A stretch of DNA of 64,000 nt, taken from assembly GCF_030272615.1 (NCBI RefSeq), contig NC_081405.1, positions 21,366,047 to 21,430,046 on the forward strand. Reading direction: 5' to 3'. The translations under genes and the position numbers were made by a program. The notes under the pieces are model-generated. The model did not search any database. It saw nothing but the letters and a program-made list of their open reading frames with translations, and was not told the origin of the DNA. Shown piece by piece: positions 34,886 through 46,541 of the stretch. Position 1 is the first letter of the stretch. Each line of letters starts with the position of its first letter. The stretch is from Cryptomeria japonica (lineage: Eukaryota > Streptophyta > Pinopsida > Cupressales > Cupressaceae).

Positions 34886-36536
34886 TGTAATGCTCGCCAA
34901 AATACCCTAGAGAAATACACCTAATCTAACTACAATTTAGAGATTTTTTTTTTTAAAATGCACATCTATTAAACAACATATGCAACTATATCATCCATCT
35001 AATGTATATCAAATACAACATCTACTAAATGCATCAATTCAAATCTCATCATAATCTTAATTACTACATTGCATAAAACATCATAGCACAATTACACAAG
35101 CAGAATAACATATCATATCATCTTTTCCCCTAGGGTATCTCAACATCACTACTTTAAGACTAACATCCTATAGAATAGATCCATTTTAAGCACCATACCA
35201 AATGTTCCTAATCCCAAATAACACATCCATTCTAAACATTAGGAATCTAGTTCCATGACCATCTATTACTATGTTAGGACTATACGACATTCTAAGATTC
35301 ATACACAATACTAACTATCATGAATTGTGTAACCATTCTAGGTACTTAAGAAATTCCATTTAATATACATAGAAGAATCTTACAACATAATCCAAAAGAA
35401 CTAATCATCTTATTACATCCAATTCCTAGTCTTACAATGTCACATTACATAGATCTACTTTTACAAGGTACATGATCCTTTCCTTAATAAAATACCATTG
35501 TGAATACATGAGTAATACAATACATAGAATCAGTTACAAGTCTTATCAAATAAAGGAGAACAAAAGAATCCACATCCATGCACACAACTCCAATGAAGGA
35601 TATCCTAATGGGGGAAGGCATAAAACCACCTGACCATGTGGAACCAAATAGGAACCAACCCCCGTGCTAGGAGATGACATGGGGTTCCAACACTCACTCA
35701 AGACCTAGGTTGACACCTAACAACCATTGGAATCAACATAGCACATAATAAACTCAACATAACAATAATCACATGACATCACAAGGCTGAAATAAAAAAT
35801 AAACTCTTCAATGAGAGGCGTACAATAAATCATGGCATGTCGACATGGTCACATGTAGGAATGGAGTGTCATCACATGTTGTCCTCATATATAAGGGAAT
35901 ATGACAATCCTTACTAGTCACACTCCCATGTGTTAGCCTCACAAAGATAACTCTCAATGTGCCCTGGCGGTCTAGGTGTCAAACAACCTAACTCAAGTGA
36001 CCCCTGTTGTCACAAGGAAACCCACTCCCCAAATCATGTGCCAATCCATATGGTAACACATAAAATGACATCACAACACATAAATAATGCTCACAAAAGA
36101 AATCCAAGTACACATAACATCACTGAGAACATACTGCACATAGAGCATACATATGAACCATTAAAAGCATAAAGCCTTCACCAATGCAAGAATATGAAAC
36201 ATAAGCACATTATAAACTACTGTGAATCCTTAATAGCAAGGTACAAAACATCCCATTGTTGGCATATGGACACTCCAATGAGACATTGTGTGTGACTGAA
36301 GGTTTTGTCATTGATGGCAACCTTGCAATCCTATGGCACCGGAAAGACATCATACCGGCAAAGCATTATTCAAGCAAGATAGTGCACCGGCATCAACAGG
36401 ATCACTCTACACCGGCACCAGCACCGACACAGAAGAAAAGATGTATATCGACACAAAGGCCGACAAGATTTTTTTGATATGTAATATTTTGTTTATTATT
36501 GTAAGCTGACTTGGCAAATTGTAAAAATGACTCTTG

Positions 36537-36545
36537 TATATAAAG
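36537..36545 (+). promoter_or_regulatory. TATA box in ZK-2 5' LTR
   Basis: TATATAAAG, repeated in the 3' LTR at 42298-42306. Probable pol II promoter of the element. Confidence 0.65.
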
Positions 36546-37020
36546 GAGATCATTATAGACATTTGTGGGGATAGGTAAGCGAGCATAAAGAAAATTATTA
36601 GACAGACCTAATGTGCGAATTATAGGTCAAGGGTATATGTAAAGAACAGAGAAAGAACCGGTACTGAATCTAGCATTGGAGATGCTATTGTAAAGCAGTG
36701 CAAGTCATTGGATTAGTATAATCCTTATTGTAAGTCAGTGTGACTTCTCATTGAGCAGTGAGCTCTAGGCAATTGGCCTTCCTGCACGTGCAGGCCACTA
36801 TTGTAAGTAATATTCTCTTATTGGCCAGTAAGTGAATATTGTGGGTCACAAATCCCACCGAGGTTTTTCCCACACCGGGTTTCGTCATTAAACATATTGT
36901 GTTATGGTGTTCTTTTCATGTGGATGTTTTTGATTCTGTCTATTACATTAATTCTTGCATACCGGTACACTGCTACTTTATGTTCTGCATGTTTTATCTT
37001 AAGAAAATTTGAATACCAGT

Positions 37021-37054
37021 CAGATACTGATTCACCCCCCCCTCTCAGTATCTG
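37021..37054 (+). other. LTR-end hairpin with C-rich loop
   Basis: CAGATACTGA pairs perfectly with TCAGTATCTG across the 14-base loop TTCACCCCCCCCTC. Comparable hairpins with different stems are at 1060-1090, 42783-42814 and 59007-59041. Confidence 0.85.
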
Positions 37055-37070
37055 TGGGAACCCTAACAAT

Positions 37071-37082
37071 TGGTATCAGAGC
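37071..37082 (+). promoter_or_regulatory. ZK-2 primer-binding site (tRNA-iMet)
   Basis: TGGTATCAGAGC, an exact 12-base complement of the initiator tRNA-Met 3' end, two bases after the LTR. Confidence 0.95.
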
Positions 37083-37139
37083 CTGGTCCTCTATTTTCAG
37101 AAGCCTAACAGCTTGAGGAAGATCTTGACATCGGTAAAG

Positions 37140-38225
37140 ATGGAAAATCTGATGAAGTAACTTGAAGGAGCTCTTACTGACTATGATGTAGAGAAGTTGA
37201 AAAATATCAAATTAGAAGATGATTTAAAAGTAGCTCAGGATATCATTCAAGCACTTCAAGAAAATCTTATTGTTACAAGAAATAAGAGAAGAGAACTTTG
37301 TGAAAAATTGCAAAATGAGAATGATGAAAAGGAATCACTTAATGATATGATAAGCAAGTTGAAACAAGAGATCATGACAACAAAAAATGAAATGTAGGAT
37401 ATGACTATGAGATTTTGCAAAGAGATCGAGTACAGAAAGAAGAATGAAGAAGAATTGACCAGAAGACTAAGTGATGCAGCAAATGAGAACACAAGACTTA
37501 GCTATGAAAATAACATGTTGAAGACAGATCTGATGCATACTCAGAATGACTCAAATGAACTAATGAGACAAAAAGAAATCTTGGAAAGGGAATTGGAAAC
37601 TACAAATCAACATAAAGAAAAATTCAAGAAAAGTTTAGAAGAACTTGGTACCTTATTGAAGAATCAAAAACCCAAAGGTGACACTTCTGGAATTGGATTT
37701 GAAGTTGGAGAAAGTTCCGGTACTGCAAATACTCAGGATCACAGCAAACTAGTAAGACCACCTAATACTTATAAATTCAATGGAAAATGCTTTAACTGTA
37801 ATAAATATGGTCATAGGGCAAATGAATGTAGATCTAGGAATTATCAGAATATCAATCCTCCCACCAGTCAATGCTCCAAATGCAACAAAGTTGGTCATAA
37901 CTCTGAAAACTACAGAATGAATGTAAGATGTTATGTTTGTGGAAGATTTGGACATCTATCAAATCAATGCAAAACACAAACTGGCATAGGTTATGGGAAA
38001 GCTATTCAGAAAAATAATGTAACTTGTTATGCATGTAACAAGATTGGGCATATTGCTAAATTTTGTAGAAGTAAAGGTACACTGGTAGACAACAAAAGTA
38101 CTAGCTTGAAAGGTAAAGAAAAAGTTGAAGAGGTTAAGCAAGAATTCTCAAAGCAATGGATTAAAAAAGCTGATCTAAATATTGGGAATACTCTTCCATC
38201 AGTGAACCAACAAATGCTCCACTAG
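37140..38225 (+). pseudogene. ZK-2 ORF1, coiled-coil protein with four zinc knuckles
   Basis: About 361 codons in one frame with two stops (TAA at codon 7, TAG near 37396; each is one C-to-T change from a Gln codon). Residues ~20-180 form a Lys/Glu-rich coiled coil. Then follow GFEVGESSGTAN and four CX2CX4HX4C-type knuckles: CFNCNKYGHRANEC (37788), CSKCNKVGHNSENY (37872, last Cys lost), CYVCGRFGHLSNQC (37929) and CYACNKIGHIAKFC (38025). A lysine-rich tail ends it. Likely a nucleocapsid-like RNA binder, but the capsid-type gag fold of the Copia elements is not visible. Conserved with ZK-1. Confidence 0.85.
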
Positions 38226-38598
38226 TAGGACAAAGTGATGCTCCATCGGCAGGACAGAGCAGTGCTCCACCAGTAGGAAGTTCTTCATCCAATTGAAGAA
38301 AATTGTCTTGAGGGTTTGGCATCTAATGACACATGTGCTATTATTCCCTCGGTTAGAGAAAAGAAGTTGAAAATCACTTATTACTGGAAAATAAAGTTAA
38401 GTAAAGACATAACCGACATGCAATTAATGTGATAGGTAGCGAAAAAGACTTTATAAAATAAGGTTTTGGCTCCATTTCATTTCATCGCGATTTCAAACTT
38501 TCAGAGAGCGCGAAGATTTCTGAGCTAAGGCATTTTGAGCAAGAAGCAAGCACACTCTAGGCAATCATTCATCCAAGATAGAAAAAGGTATTTTATCA

Positions 38599-41500
38599 TG
38601 GCATCCACCTCTGCAATTGAATACATAGCGAACCCTACTGTTGTGGAAGTAATTAAAAGACCTAGGCCCGTAATTCAGTTGGTCTCTGAAATAGCAAAGA
38701 AGGATGATACCTTAGGTGCATTCTCTCAAATCTCTAAAGGTGTTGTATATGCTAAAGACCTTAGAATGTATATTCACTGCAATATTGAAGAGATAGGAGA
38801 TGAAGAAATCAAAACCATGTACAAAACCAAGATATGTGATGATATCGGCAATATCAAAGCTGAACACAAAATCATTGAAACCCTAGGATTCACAGAAATC
38901 CTTAGTATTCCAGAATTTCCTAAGGATGTGATTAGGATAGTGTTAAGCAGAGTTCATGGAGAATTTTTCTAGTTAGATGCAATTCATAAGATCACCAAGC
39001 AAGTGGTAAAGGCTGTCATAGGGTTACCGGCCACCAGTAAAAGACTGGACAAAAACAAGAAAGTTTCAAATGATTTAGTCATAGACCTAACAGGTGCAAC
39101 ATCTGATAAAAGATCTTTAAGGGTTAATGATGTAAAAGATATCAATGTGAGATTCATAAGCATGATATTAGGTTATAAAGCTACTCATGCCAATAGACTC
39201 AACTCAGTTTCAAGTTTATGCATTAAGAGTGCTTATGACATAATAACCAACAATGCAAAAATTGACATCTCTGAATGGCTGAAGGATGAACTGATAGACA
39301 ACCTTGGAAAGATAAAGAAGGATAAGAAAGGAACCTTCAGATTTGGAAATCTGTTAGTGTGTCTAATGCTTCATATAACAAAACAAGTTCTCGGTATAGG
39401 ATACAAAGAATTTGGATATGACATACCAGTAGGAAAGCAACTGACAGAATTGTTCAATACCATGGGTGAGAATAAGGAAAACAATATTAATGACTTTTTC
39501 CAAGCATTAAAGACCAAAATAAAGAAAAGGACAAGGTTATCATAGAAGATTGTAGACAAATACAAAGATGATATATGCTTTGTTATCAAAAAGGATGAAA
39601 TATGGATGGAAGCAGTCATCCCTAGGACAATCTGGGTAACAGAAATGGGCTATGAAATAGATGACCACATAATTGAAACTTATGCCAAAGCACTTCTGGA
39701 AGCCCCCAATAAACCTAAAGAAGAAATATTTGGTAGTGCTGAAACCATAGAAAGCCAAATTCAATCAAAGAAAAGAGTGAAAAAGGTTGAGGTAGTTGCA
39801 AGGAAAGGATCCAGACAAGCAAAAGCCATTAAGGAAGATGTATTAAAGAAAACCGACATAACTGAAGATGAGTTGGCAGCCCCACAACCTGAAGCTCATC
39901 TATCATCGGTAGGTACTTCTTCAAAAGGAGATATGCCAGCAACCTTTAAAAGAGTTGTTAGGAAAAGAGATCCCTCACCGGCAACTACTCCTTCACCTAG
40001 AAGGAAAAGGCAGAAGCAACAAGCTATGAGATCTTCAGTCAGAAAGGTCACACCTAAAAAGAAGTTGACTCCTAAGAAAAAGAAAAAGGCAAAAACTGAC
40101 TTGGCGCCTCTAGACATTTTGTTAAATGAGATCATAGAGGAAGGAAAACTGAATAACATAAGGAAAATTTATGACACTCTATCGGCTGATGAGAAAGGGC
40201 AAGTTGAGGAAAGTGTAATACTACACATGGACATGTTTAAAAAGGTTTTGATGGAAGTCGTAAATGAAATTCTTGATGACTTATACAAAAGACTTGAGGC
40301 CAAAAGGCAAGGAGTAATTGAACTGGACAAGAAAATAAAAATAGAAAAACTACTTGTTGCATATCCGGTAAACTCCCCAAAAGAAATTGATGATCTGATA
40401 GCTCAAGCCAACCAGACAGTTTTTCCCACTGCACACCGGCATATTTCACTGATGGCAGGTAGAGTTACAGAGGTTTCAGAGGAAACAAAAGATGGTTGGG
40501 ACATATTTTTGGTTGAAAAAGAGAAACAAGAAGAATATAGGAATCCCAAGCCTATTAAGGTATATCAGAAGGATAAGGACAAAGGGAAAGGGAACATTGG
40601 TGGACCTCCAAGCATAAAGGTTAAAGATAACCTACCTCCACTTGTAAAAATTACAATCCCTGAAAACCAACCGGCAGCTAAAGGCATGGATGCAGAGGAT
40701 AGCAATACAAATCTTGAAGTCCTATTCACTGTAAATGTTGATACCCAAAAGATCAATATAATAGTTGATAAAGACTCAAGTGAAAAATTAGATATCACTA
40801 AAAAGAATCTGGTAACAAGAAATACATAGCAACCGACAGAGGATACAAAGAAAAAGATGGAATCTGAGGCACAATCAGAGAAATCGACAGAGCTAAAGGC
40901 TCCAGAACAGATGCCACCGGTAAGCAATGAAGCAGGAAAACCAGTGCTAAAGGAAATGCAAACACAAACTGACCTGCCAAAGGTCAATACAAGCATGGTC
41001 ACTTCCACCAGTACTCATTTTGATGGGTCACCATCAAAGTCAACAAATGTGACTGAGGTATTACTTGAATCCATCAAGAAAGTAACTGACTATAGTTCAC
41101 AAGCTTACAAAGCAATAGATGATTCAATACCAATTTTGAAAACAATGGCTCCTGATTGTAATATAGATAATAAAGATTCTTTAGGATAGTTGGATACATT
41201 ATGTAAATACATTTCTGGAAATATTGAGAAAATAAATGTAGAATCTGTAAAGGACATTGTAGAAAAGGAGAAACAAAAATTCTTTGAGGAAGAAATTAAG
41301 AAGTGTAACAAAGACTTTGACACACTTTTACCGGAACTGTGTAGTTTGTTAAAAGAGTACAAAAACCTGTACAAAGACACATGCAAAACAAACTTCCTGA
41401 CTGTAGATATAGACAAGAAAATAAGCAAGACACAGGAAGAGATAAACAAGCTTGCAGACAATTTTGTCAACTCACCGGATTCACTATCTGTTTTTGAAGA

Positions 41501-41804
41501 TAAGTTAGCAAATTTTGAGGCAGAATTACTTAAATAGGAGAAAGAGAAAGAGACAATAATAAATAAGGCAAAACACTTGAGATCTAAACTGAGTCCAAGA
41601 TTGGACTATCTAGCATCTCTATGAAAGGAAATCTCAGAGGCATTAACACCGGGAAGTAAAACACAGGCAGAACAACTGCAGCATCTCACCGGCACTGTGA
41701 AGAGGATTGAAACAACAATAAAAGATAGCAAAAAGTTTATGGATAGTATAAACTTAATTTTGGGCGATCTTTTTCAGATAATAACTACCCAACTACAAGG
41801 TTGA
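38599..41804 (+). pseudogene. ZK-2 ORF2, large protein of unknown function
   Basis: One frame of about 1,070 codons from MASTSAIEYIANP to a TGA at about 41804. It is interrupted by stops near 38970, 39543, 40827, 41187, 41535 and 41622, with no frameshift, so it was intact recently. The N-terminal ~330 residues look globular (LGKIKKDKKG, FGNLLVCLML). The middle is a basic low-complexity stretch (RKRQKQQ, TPKKKLTPKKKKK, about 39990-40095). The C-terminal ~350 residues are acidic and helical with probable coiled coils. I recognise no enzyme motif. ZK-1 keeps a diverged copy of the first third. It could be an accessory or targeting factor; that is speculation. Confidence 0.75.
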
Positions 41805-42005
41805 GGATATGGACCAATACAACTACAAACTCTACTAAACCTTTGTCATTGATGCCAAAGGAGGAGTAGTAGGATGAGAAAATTCAAAGACAGGAATCAT
41901 ATGCTTAGGGGGAGCCCCTCATATTTTTGGTAAATTTTTTTTTTTTTGGTCTACACATTTTTGGACACCTTTTTGAAATTTCTTATGAGTGTTGCCATCA
42001 ATGCC

Positions 42006-42016
42006 AAAGGGGGAGA
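42006..42016 (+). promoter_or_regulatory. ZK-2 polypurine tract
   Basis: AAAGGGGGAGA, one base before the 3' LTR, identical to Copia-1's tract (26008-26018). Confidence 0.92.
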
Positions 42017-42017
42017 T

Positions 42018-42829
42018 TGTTGGCATATGGACACTCCAATGAGACATTGTGTGTGATTGAAGGTTTTGTCATTGATGGCAACCTTGCAATCATATGGCAC
42101 CGGCAAGACATCATATTGGCAAAGCATTATTCAAGAAAGACAGTGCACCGGCATTAACAGGATCACTCTACACCGGCACCGGCACCGACACAGAAGAAAA
42201 GATGTATATCGGCACAAAGGCCGACAAGATTTTTTTGATATGTAATATTTTGTTTATTATTGTAAGCCGACTTGGCAAATTGTAAAAATGACTCTTGTAT
42301 ATAAAGGAGATCATTATAGACATTTGTGGGGATAGGTAAGCGAGCATAAAGAAAATTATTAGACAGACCTAATGTGCGAATTATAGGTCAAGGGTATATG
42401 TAAAGAATAGAGCAAGAACCGGTACTGAATCTAGCATTGGAGATGCTATTGTAAAGCAGTGCAAGTCATTGGATTAGTATAATCCTTATTGTAAGTCAGT
42501 GTGACTTCTCATTGAGTAGTGAGCTCTAGGCAATTGGCCTTCCTGCATGTGCAAGCCCCTATTGTAAGTAATATTCTCTTATTGGCCAGTAAGTAAATAT
42601 TGTGGGTCACAAATCCTACCGAGGTTTTTCCCACACTGGGTTTCCTCGTTAAACATCTTGTGTTATGGTGTTCTTTTCATGTGGATGTTTTTGATTCTGT
42701 TTATTACATTAATTCTTGCATACCGATACACTGCTACTTTATGTTTTGCATGTTTTATCTTAAGAAAATTTGAATACTGGTCAGATACTGATTCACCCCC
42801 CCCTCTTAGTATCTATGGGAACCCTAACA
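42018..42829 (+). repeat. ZK-2 3' LTR
   Basis: 812 bp. TATATAAAG at 42298-42306. The end hairpin at 42783-42814 keeps nine pairs, one of them G-U. Confidence 0.96.
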
Positions 42830-43252
42830 CCCACTGGAGCCATAGAAACAATCCTCAAACAACAAGGCAACAACCTCTTGCTGGAGCAACTTTTGCATAA
42901 GGAAACTCCTCAAGGGTAGGGCATGAACCCACTTACCGGAGCACAAAATACATCATGAGAACTCATAGAACATCATGAACCAATTAAAATTTCTCAACAT
43001 AGACTTCACATGCCTTTGGGAATTCACACAATCCAAACTAGAACTTTACAACACTAAAATTGGCCTTTCTAGGTCTCCCGGACCAGGTCAACTCTCTTGG
43101 TATGCATGTTAGTGCCCCTAGTATGTAAGGTAGCATTATGGGATGATTGTAGAACATTTTGGGTTCACTAGTCAGTGTTCTGGGCTCCTAGGTAAGCTTT
43201 CTCAGTCTGTAGGTTAGCTCTCTCAATTAGTTTCCCAGCAGTCTGGGTCTGA

Positions 43253-43352
43253 ACCATGGTGTTACTAGTATGCATAGTGGAATTATTGGTTGTTAGGATG
43301 GTGCCATTGGTTGATAGGATAGCATTTTTGGTTGTTAGGATGACATTTCTAG
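43253..43352 (+). repeat. 21-bp degenerate minisatellite
   Basis: Units such as TGGTTGTTAGGATGGTGCCAT repeat four to five times at exact 21-base steps, giving a 7-residue periodic reading on the minus strand. Confidence 0.8.
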
Positions 43353-44389
43353 TTAAGCACACAAAATCAAGGTGTTAAGAGATCCTATGATCCAATCTAC
43401 TGCCTAGATCTTCTAAAGAGGCAAAATGACCTCTTTGGCTTAAGGAGGAGGTTGTAATAGGTCCATAAAATGTTTAGGAACTTTCAATAGTCACAATGCA
43501 ACTCACTAAACATAGTTTGCAAGTCCCAGAAAGTCAAGGTACAAAAATCTGCAAATATTGGGATAAGGAGCAAAGAGAGATAGCCTAATCCTACAAACAA
43601 ATTGAGAGCCAAATGGAGACCTTACAAACATAATAATCACTTGCATTCACAAAACAATGCAATATGCAACATACTCCACACTCACATAGATAGTCCAGTG
43701 AGCTCCCAACAGCCACAGGGACTCACATAATGTACAAAGAGAGACTCCTATTACACAAGGTCTCACAAAAGGAATTCATTCAACTTTGTAATGATAACCA
43801 ACGCAAAACACATCCAATACAATTGCATAAAGGTGGGAAAGTATTCACAGGGAATGTGCAGACAATGCACTTCCCGACAATGACTCAAAAATTGAACCGC
43901 AATCTCCCTTCCCAAATCAAATCGAAATGCAATAGAATTAAATAGACATAGATTACTTCCCAAAAATTAGTTCCAATCTCCCGAGAAGCAATCAATTTTA
44001 AAGCATAGAGCAACCACGATATTTCCAAAAAAACTGAATCAAAAAGGGAAAAATTCACCAACTTGCAAACACAAATCCTGGAATGAAATTTGAAGGCGAG
44101 CAATCCACAATCCTCAATTGCAATCACAATCCAAAATCCAAATTCAAAATACACCAAAAAGTTCCGACAACACTCACAGGAGATCAATAAATAAATTTTG
44201 TATGAAAAACCATAGGTTATCATCGGCCAATCAAAATAATAAAAAATACTATATATCTTATCTACCCTATAGATCAAGGAATATAATATTTTATAATATT
44301 TCTTACCTACCAAGTGAAAATAACCAATTACCAAGAAGGGTAAGCTATATTTATATATTTTCATTCTACACCCTCATGCAAAATAGAAA

Positions 44390-44780
44390 ATACAATTAGC
44401 AATAATAAATTAAGATTGCAATAATAGAATACTTTATATTATCAATAAATAACTATATAGTTCTATTAAATAAATCAAATATATCAAATAATCAAATAAA
44501 TAATAAATCAAATAATCAATAAATTGAATTAATAAATAACATTAATAAATAATAAATCATTTAAATAAGTAAACATTAATCAAATCAATAAAACCAATTA
44601 AATAAATAATAACTTAAGAGAAATCAAATAATTAATAAATCAAATAATTAATAAATTAAATAATAATTAATTAATTAAATCAAACCTTAATACTAGATAA
44701 ATAATTATCCACAAGTAATTTAAATAAATCAACAACAATCAATCATAGGATTATTAAATCCAAAAATCAATAAATAACAA
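44390..44780. repeat. AATAAATC/AATAATTA low-complexity stretch
   Basis: Extremely AT-rich, quasi-periodic AATAAAT words; no coding potential. Confidence 0.85.
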
Positions 44781-45462
44781 CTTCCCACTATTGATCAAAT
44801 GAACAACCATACACTCACATACTTATTGGCAAACAGGGGAATATTGGCCATACTAGACAACAACATATGCCATAAATAAACTGACAAGGTGATCAAATAA
44901 ACCTAGAGTAAGTGAAGGAAAACCAAGTCATCTCCAACAACTGCCATTGGGATTAGGACATGCTCAAACTTGTGAATCCAGGTGGAGTCGATGTCTGGTA
45001 CTCGCAATCCTACATCCACCAATGAACACAAGATATACATATGCAATATCATAATGACAGACAAGTGAAAGAGAGTCACAACACCTTATCATGCTCATGG
45101 TGAGTGATAAGGCATCATCCCTTTCACGAAGACAGACACATAGTGCCAATACATCTCATAGAGTCATCATCATGAAATAGGGGTTAGAATTGCCATCATA
45201 TATCATAAAATCATGTAAACCATATAAGAACATCATATGCATATAATCCATCCAAGAATAAATCATCCATCAAATAATCTAGAATGTATCATCAGTCACA
45301 TAAATCAACAAAAGTCATCAATAGCATATGTCCATCTAGCATCATCAATGTCTACTGAATAGAAATAGAGTCATAAACATCATCGAAATATCATTTGAAG
45401 TCTAGATAAGTCTATTAAAGCATAAATCAAAATATGAGTCTAGGAGGGGCACTACATTAGGT

Positions 45463-45797
45463 CTAGGCACAAGTTCCCAAGTGTTTCTTTTCAATCTGAT
45501 CTAACTCTTCTTCCATGGCTCTTATCCAGTTATCATCTTTATAGGCTTCAACAACATCTTTAGGTTCAACTTTGGAGATTAAACATACTTCTTCTGCAGC
45601 TAACCTTCTTCTAGTTAGCACACCTTTATTCTTATCATCAATAATTTGATTCTTAGAATGATTTAGTCTGACATAACTCAAAGTCTTCTGATTGTTCTGA
45701 TCCTCAGGTTCTTGCACATCATCACCACCAATAGCTACATCTGGATTAACAGTCTCTACTGGATCATTCTTCTTGGGCTCATCACGATGAATAGGAG
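45463..45797 (-). pseudogene. Copia-2 RT N-terminal piece
   Basis: Contains NQKTLSYVRLNHS, a TRRRLAAEEVCLISKVEPKDV stretch and W..AMEEELDQIEK, then a one-base insertion in an A-run puts the expected NTWELVPR out of frame just before E4. The RT proper continues at 34885. A frameshift near 45835 separates it from integrase. Confidence 0.88.
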
Positions 45798-46541
45798 TTA
45801 AAACAACATGTTGGCCATCATCATAAGCTCTGATCTCCTTCCCAAGGTTTCATCCACCTTCACATTTTCACTCTCAACTATCTTTCTCAGTTTCTTATTA
45901 TAGCACCAGTAGGATTTTCTATTTGTAGAATATCCCCAAAAGATACCTTCATCACTTCTACCATCAAAATTTCCAATATCTTCATCTCTCTTGATAGAGC
46001 ACTTTCTACCAAAAACTTTGAAATACTTCATAGTAGAAACATGACCAAACCAAATCTCATAAGGGGTCTTACCGGTATCACCTTTGATATGAACTCTATT
46101 GAATGTATAGACTGTAGTGATAATAGCTTCTCTCCAATAGACCTTCGGAACATTTCCTTCAATCAACATGGTTCTTATAGCATCCAAAACAATATGGTTC
46201 TTCCTTTCAACAATCCCATTCTACAATGGGGTCCTAGGAGCAAATAGTCGTCTTCTGATTCCATGCATCTCATAGAAAGAATTGAACTCACCAGAATAAA
46301 ATTCTCCACCTCTATCAGATCTCAAACACTTCAGCTTCAATCCGGACTCAGTTTCAACTTTAGCTTTGAATATCTTGAATTTCTCAAATTCTTCTGATTT
46401 CTCCTTCAAAAAGACAACCCACATCATCCTGGAATAATCATCAATTAGCAACATAAAGTATCTATCACCCTACACACTTCTAACATTTGTAGGTGCACAT
46501 AGGTCAGTATGCACAAGATCTAACAATCCATTTGATGTATA
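45798..46541 (-). pseudogene. Copia-2 integrase
   Basis: Catalytic residues are in LLIDDYSRMMW (Asp), CLRSDRGGEF (Asp, about 46320) and NGIVERKN (Glu, about 46210). A TAG at about 46220 replaces Gln of the PQQNG motif. Continues with WREAIITTVYTFNR, KTPYEIWFG and FGRKCSIKRD. The preceding LGQKTRISFK leader also ends at a stop (46542). Confidence 0.9.

Larger units (their letters stand above)
36257..37068 (+). repeat. ZK-2 5' LTR
   Basis: 812 bp. TATATAAAG box at 36537-36545. Perfect 10-bp hairpin around a C8 loop at 37021-37054. Confidence 0.96.
36257..42829 (+). mobile_element. ZK-2, complete zinc-knuckle retroelement without pol
   Basis: Two 812-bp LTRs (36257-37068 and 42018-42829) with TGTTGG...CCTAACA ends, differing at roughly 30 positions by eye, mostly transitions. 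The flanks are CCCAT/CCCAC, a one-mismatch duplication. Primer site TGGTATCAGAGC at 37071-37082; polypurine tract AAAGGGGGAGA at 42006-42016. Inside are ORF1 (coiled coil plus four zinc knuckles) and ORF2 (about 1,070 codons, unknown). No protease, integrase, RT or RNase H is seen, so it must use enzymes from elsewhere. PBS, PPT and LTR ends match the Copia elements. Confidence 0.92.
34886..45456. mobile_element. E4, noncoding LTR-type element of about 4 kb, split by ZK-2
   Basis: The ends are TGTAATGCTC (left) and, on the other strand, TGTAGTGCCC (right), with a perfect 5-bp duplication TTAGG (34881-34885 and 45457-45461) inside Copia-2 RT. Leaving out ZK-2 it is about 3.99 kb. TG...CA ends plus a 5-bp duplication fit an LTR-retroelement product. 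I find no internal LTR pair, primer site or coding region, so a large solo LTR or a noncoding (LARD-like) element is most likely. An AT-rich simple stretch lies at about 44390-44780. Confidence 0.75.
42830..45456. other. E4, right part: no gene
   Basis: Noncoding remainder of E4. It holds a 21-bp minisatellite (43253-43352) and AATAAATC-type simple sequence (44390-44780). Confidence 0.65.

Noticed and set aside
43885-44364. 159-codon minus-strand frame in E4
   Set aside because: Hydrophobic Phe/Ile/Tyr-rich translation of AT-rich DNA. No domain or supporting context.
34886-45456. DNA transposon (from the inverted-repeat-like ends)
   Set aside because: A 5-bp duplication with TG...CA ends fits an LTR product better, and the terminal match is only about ten bases.
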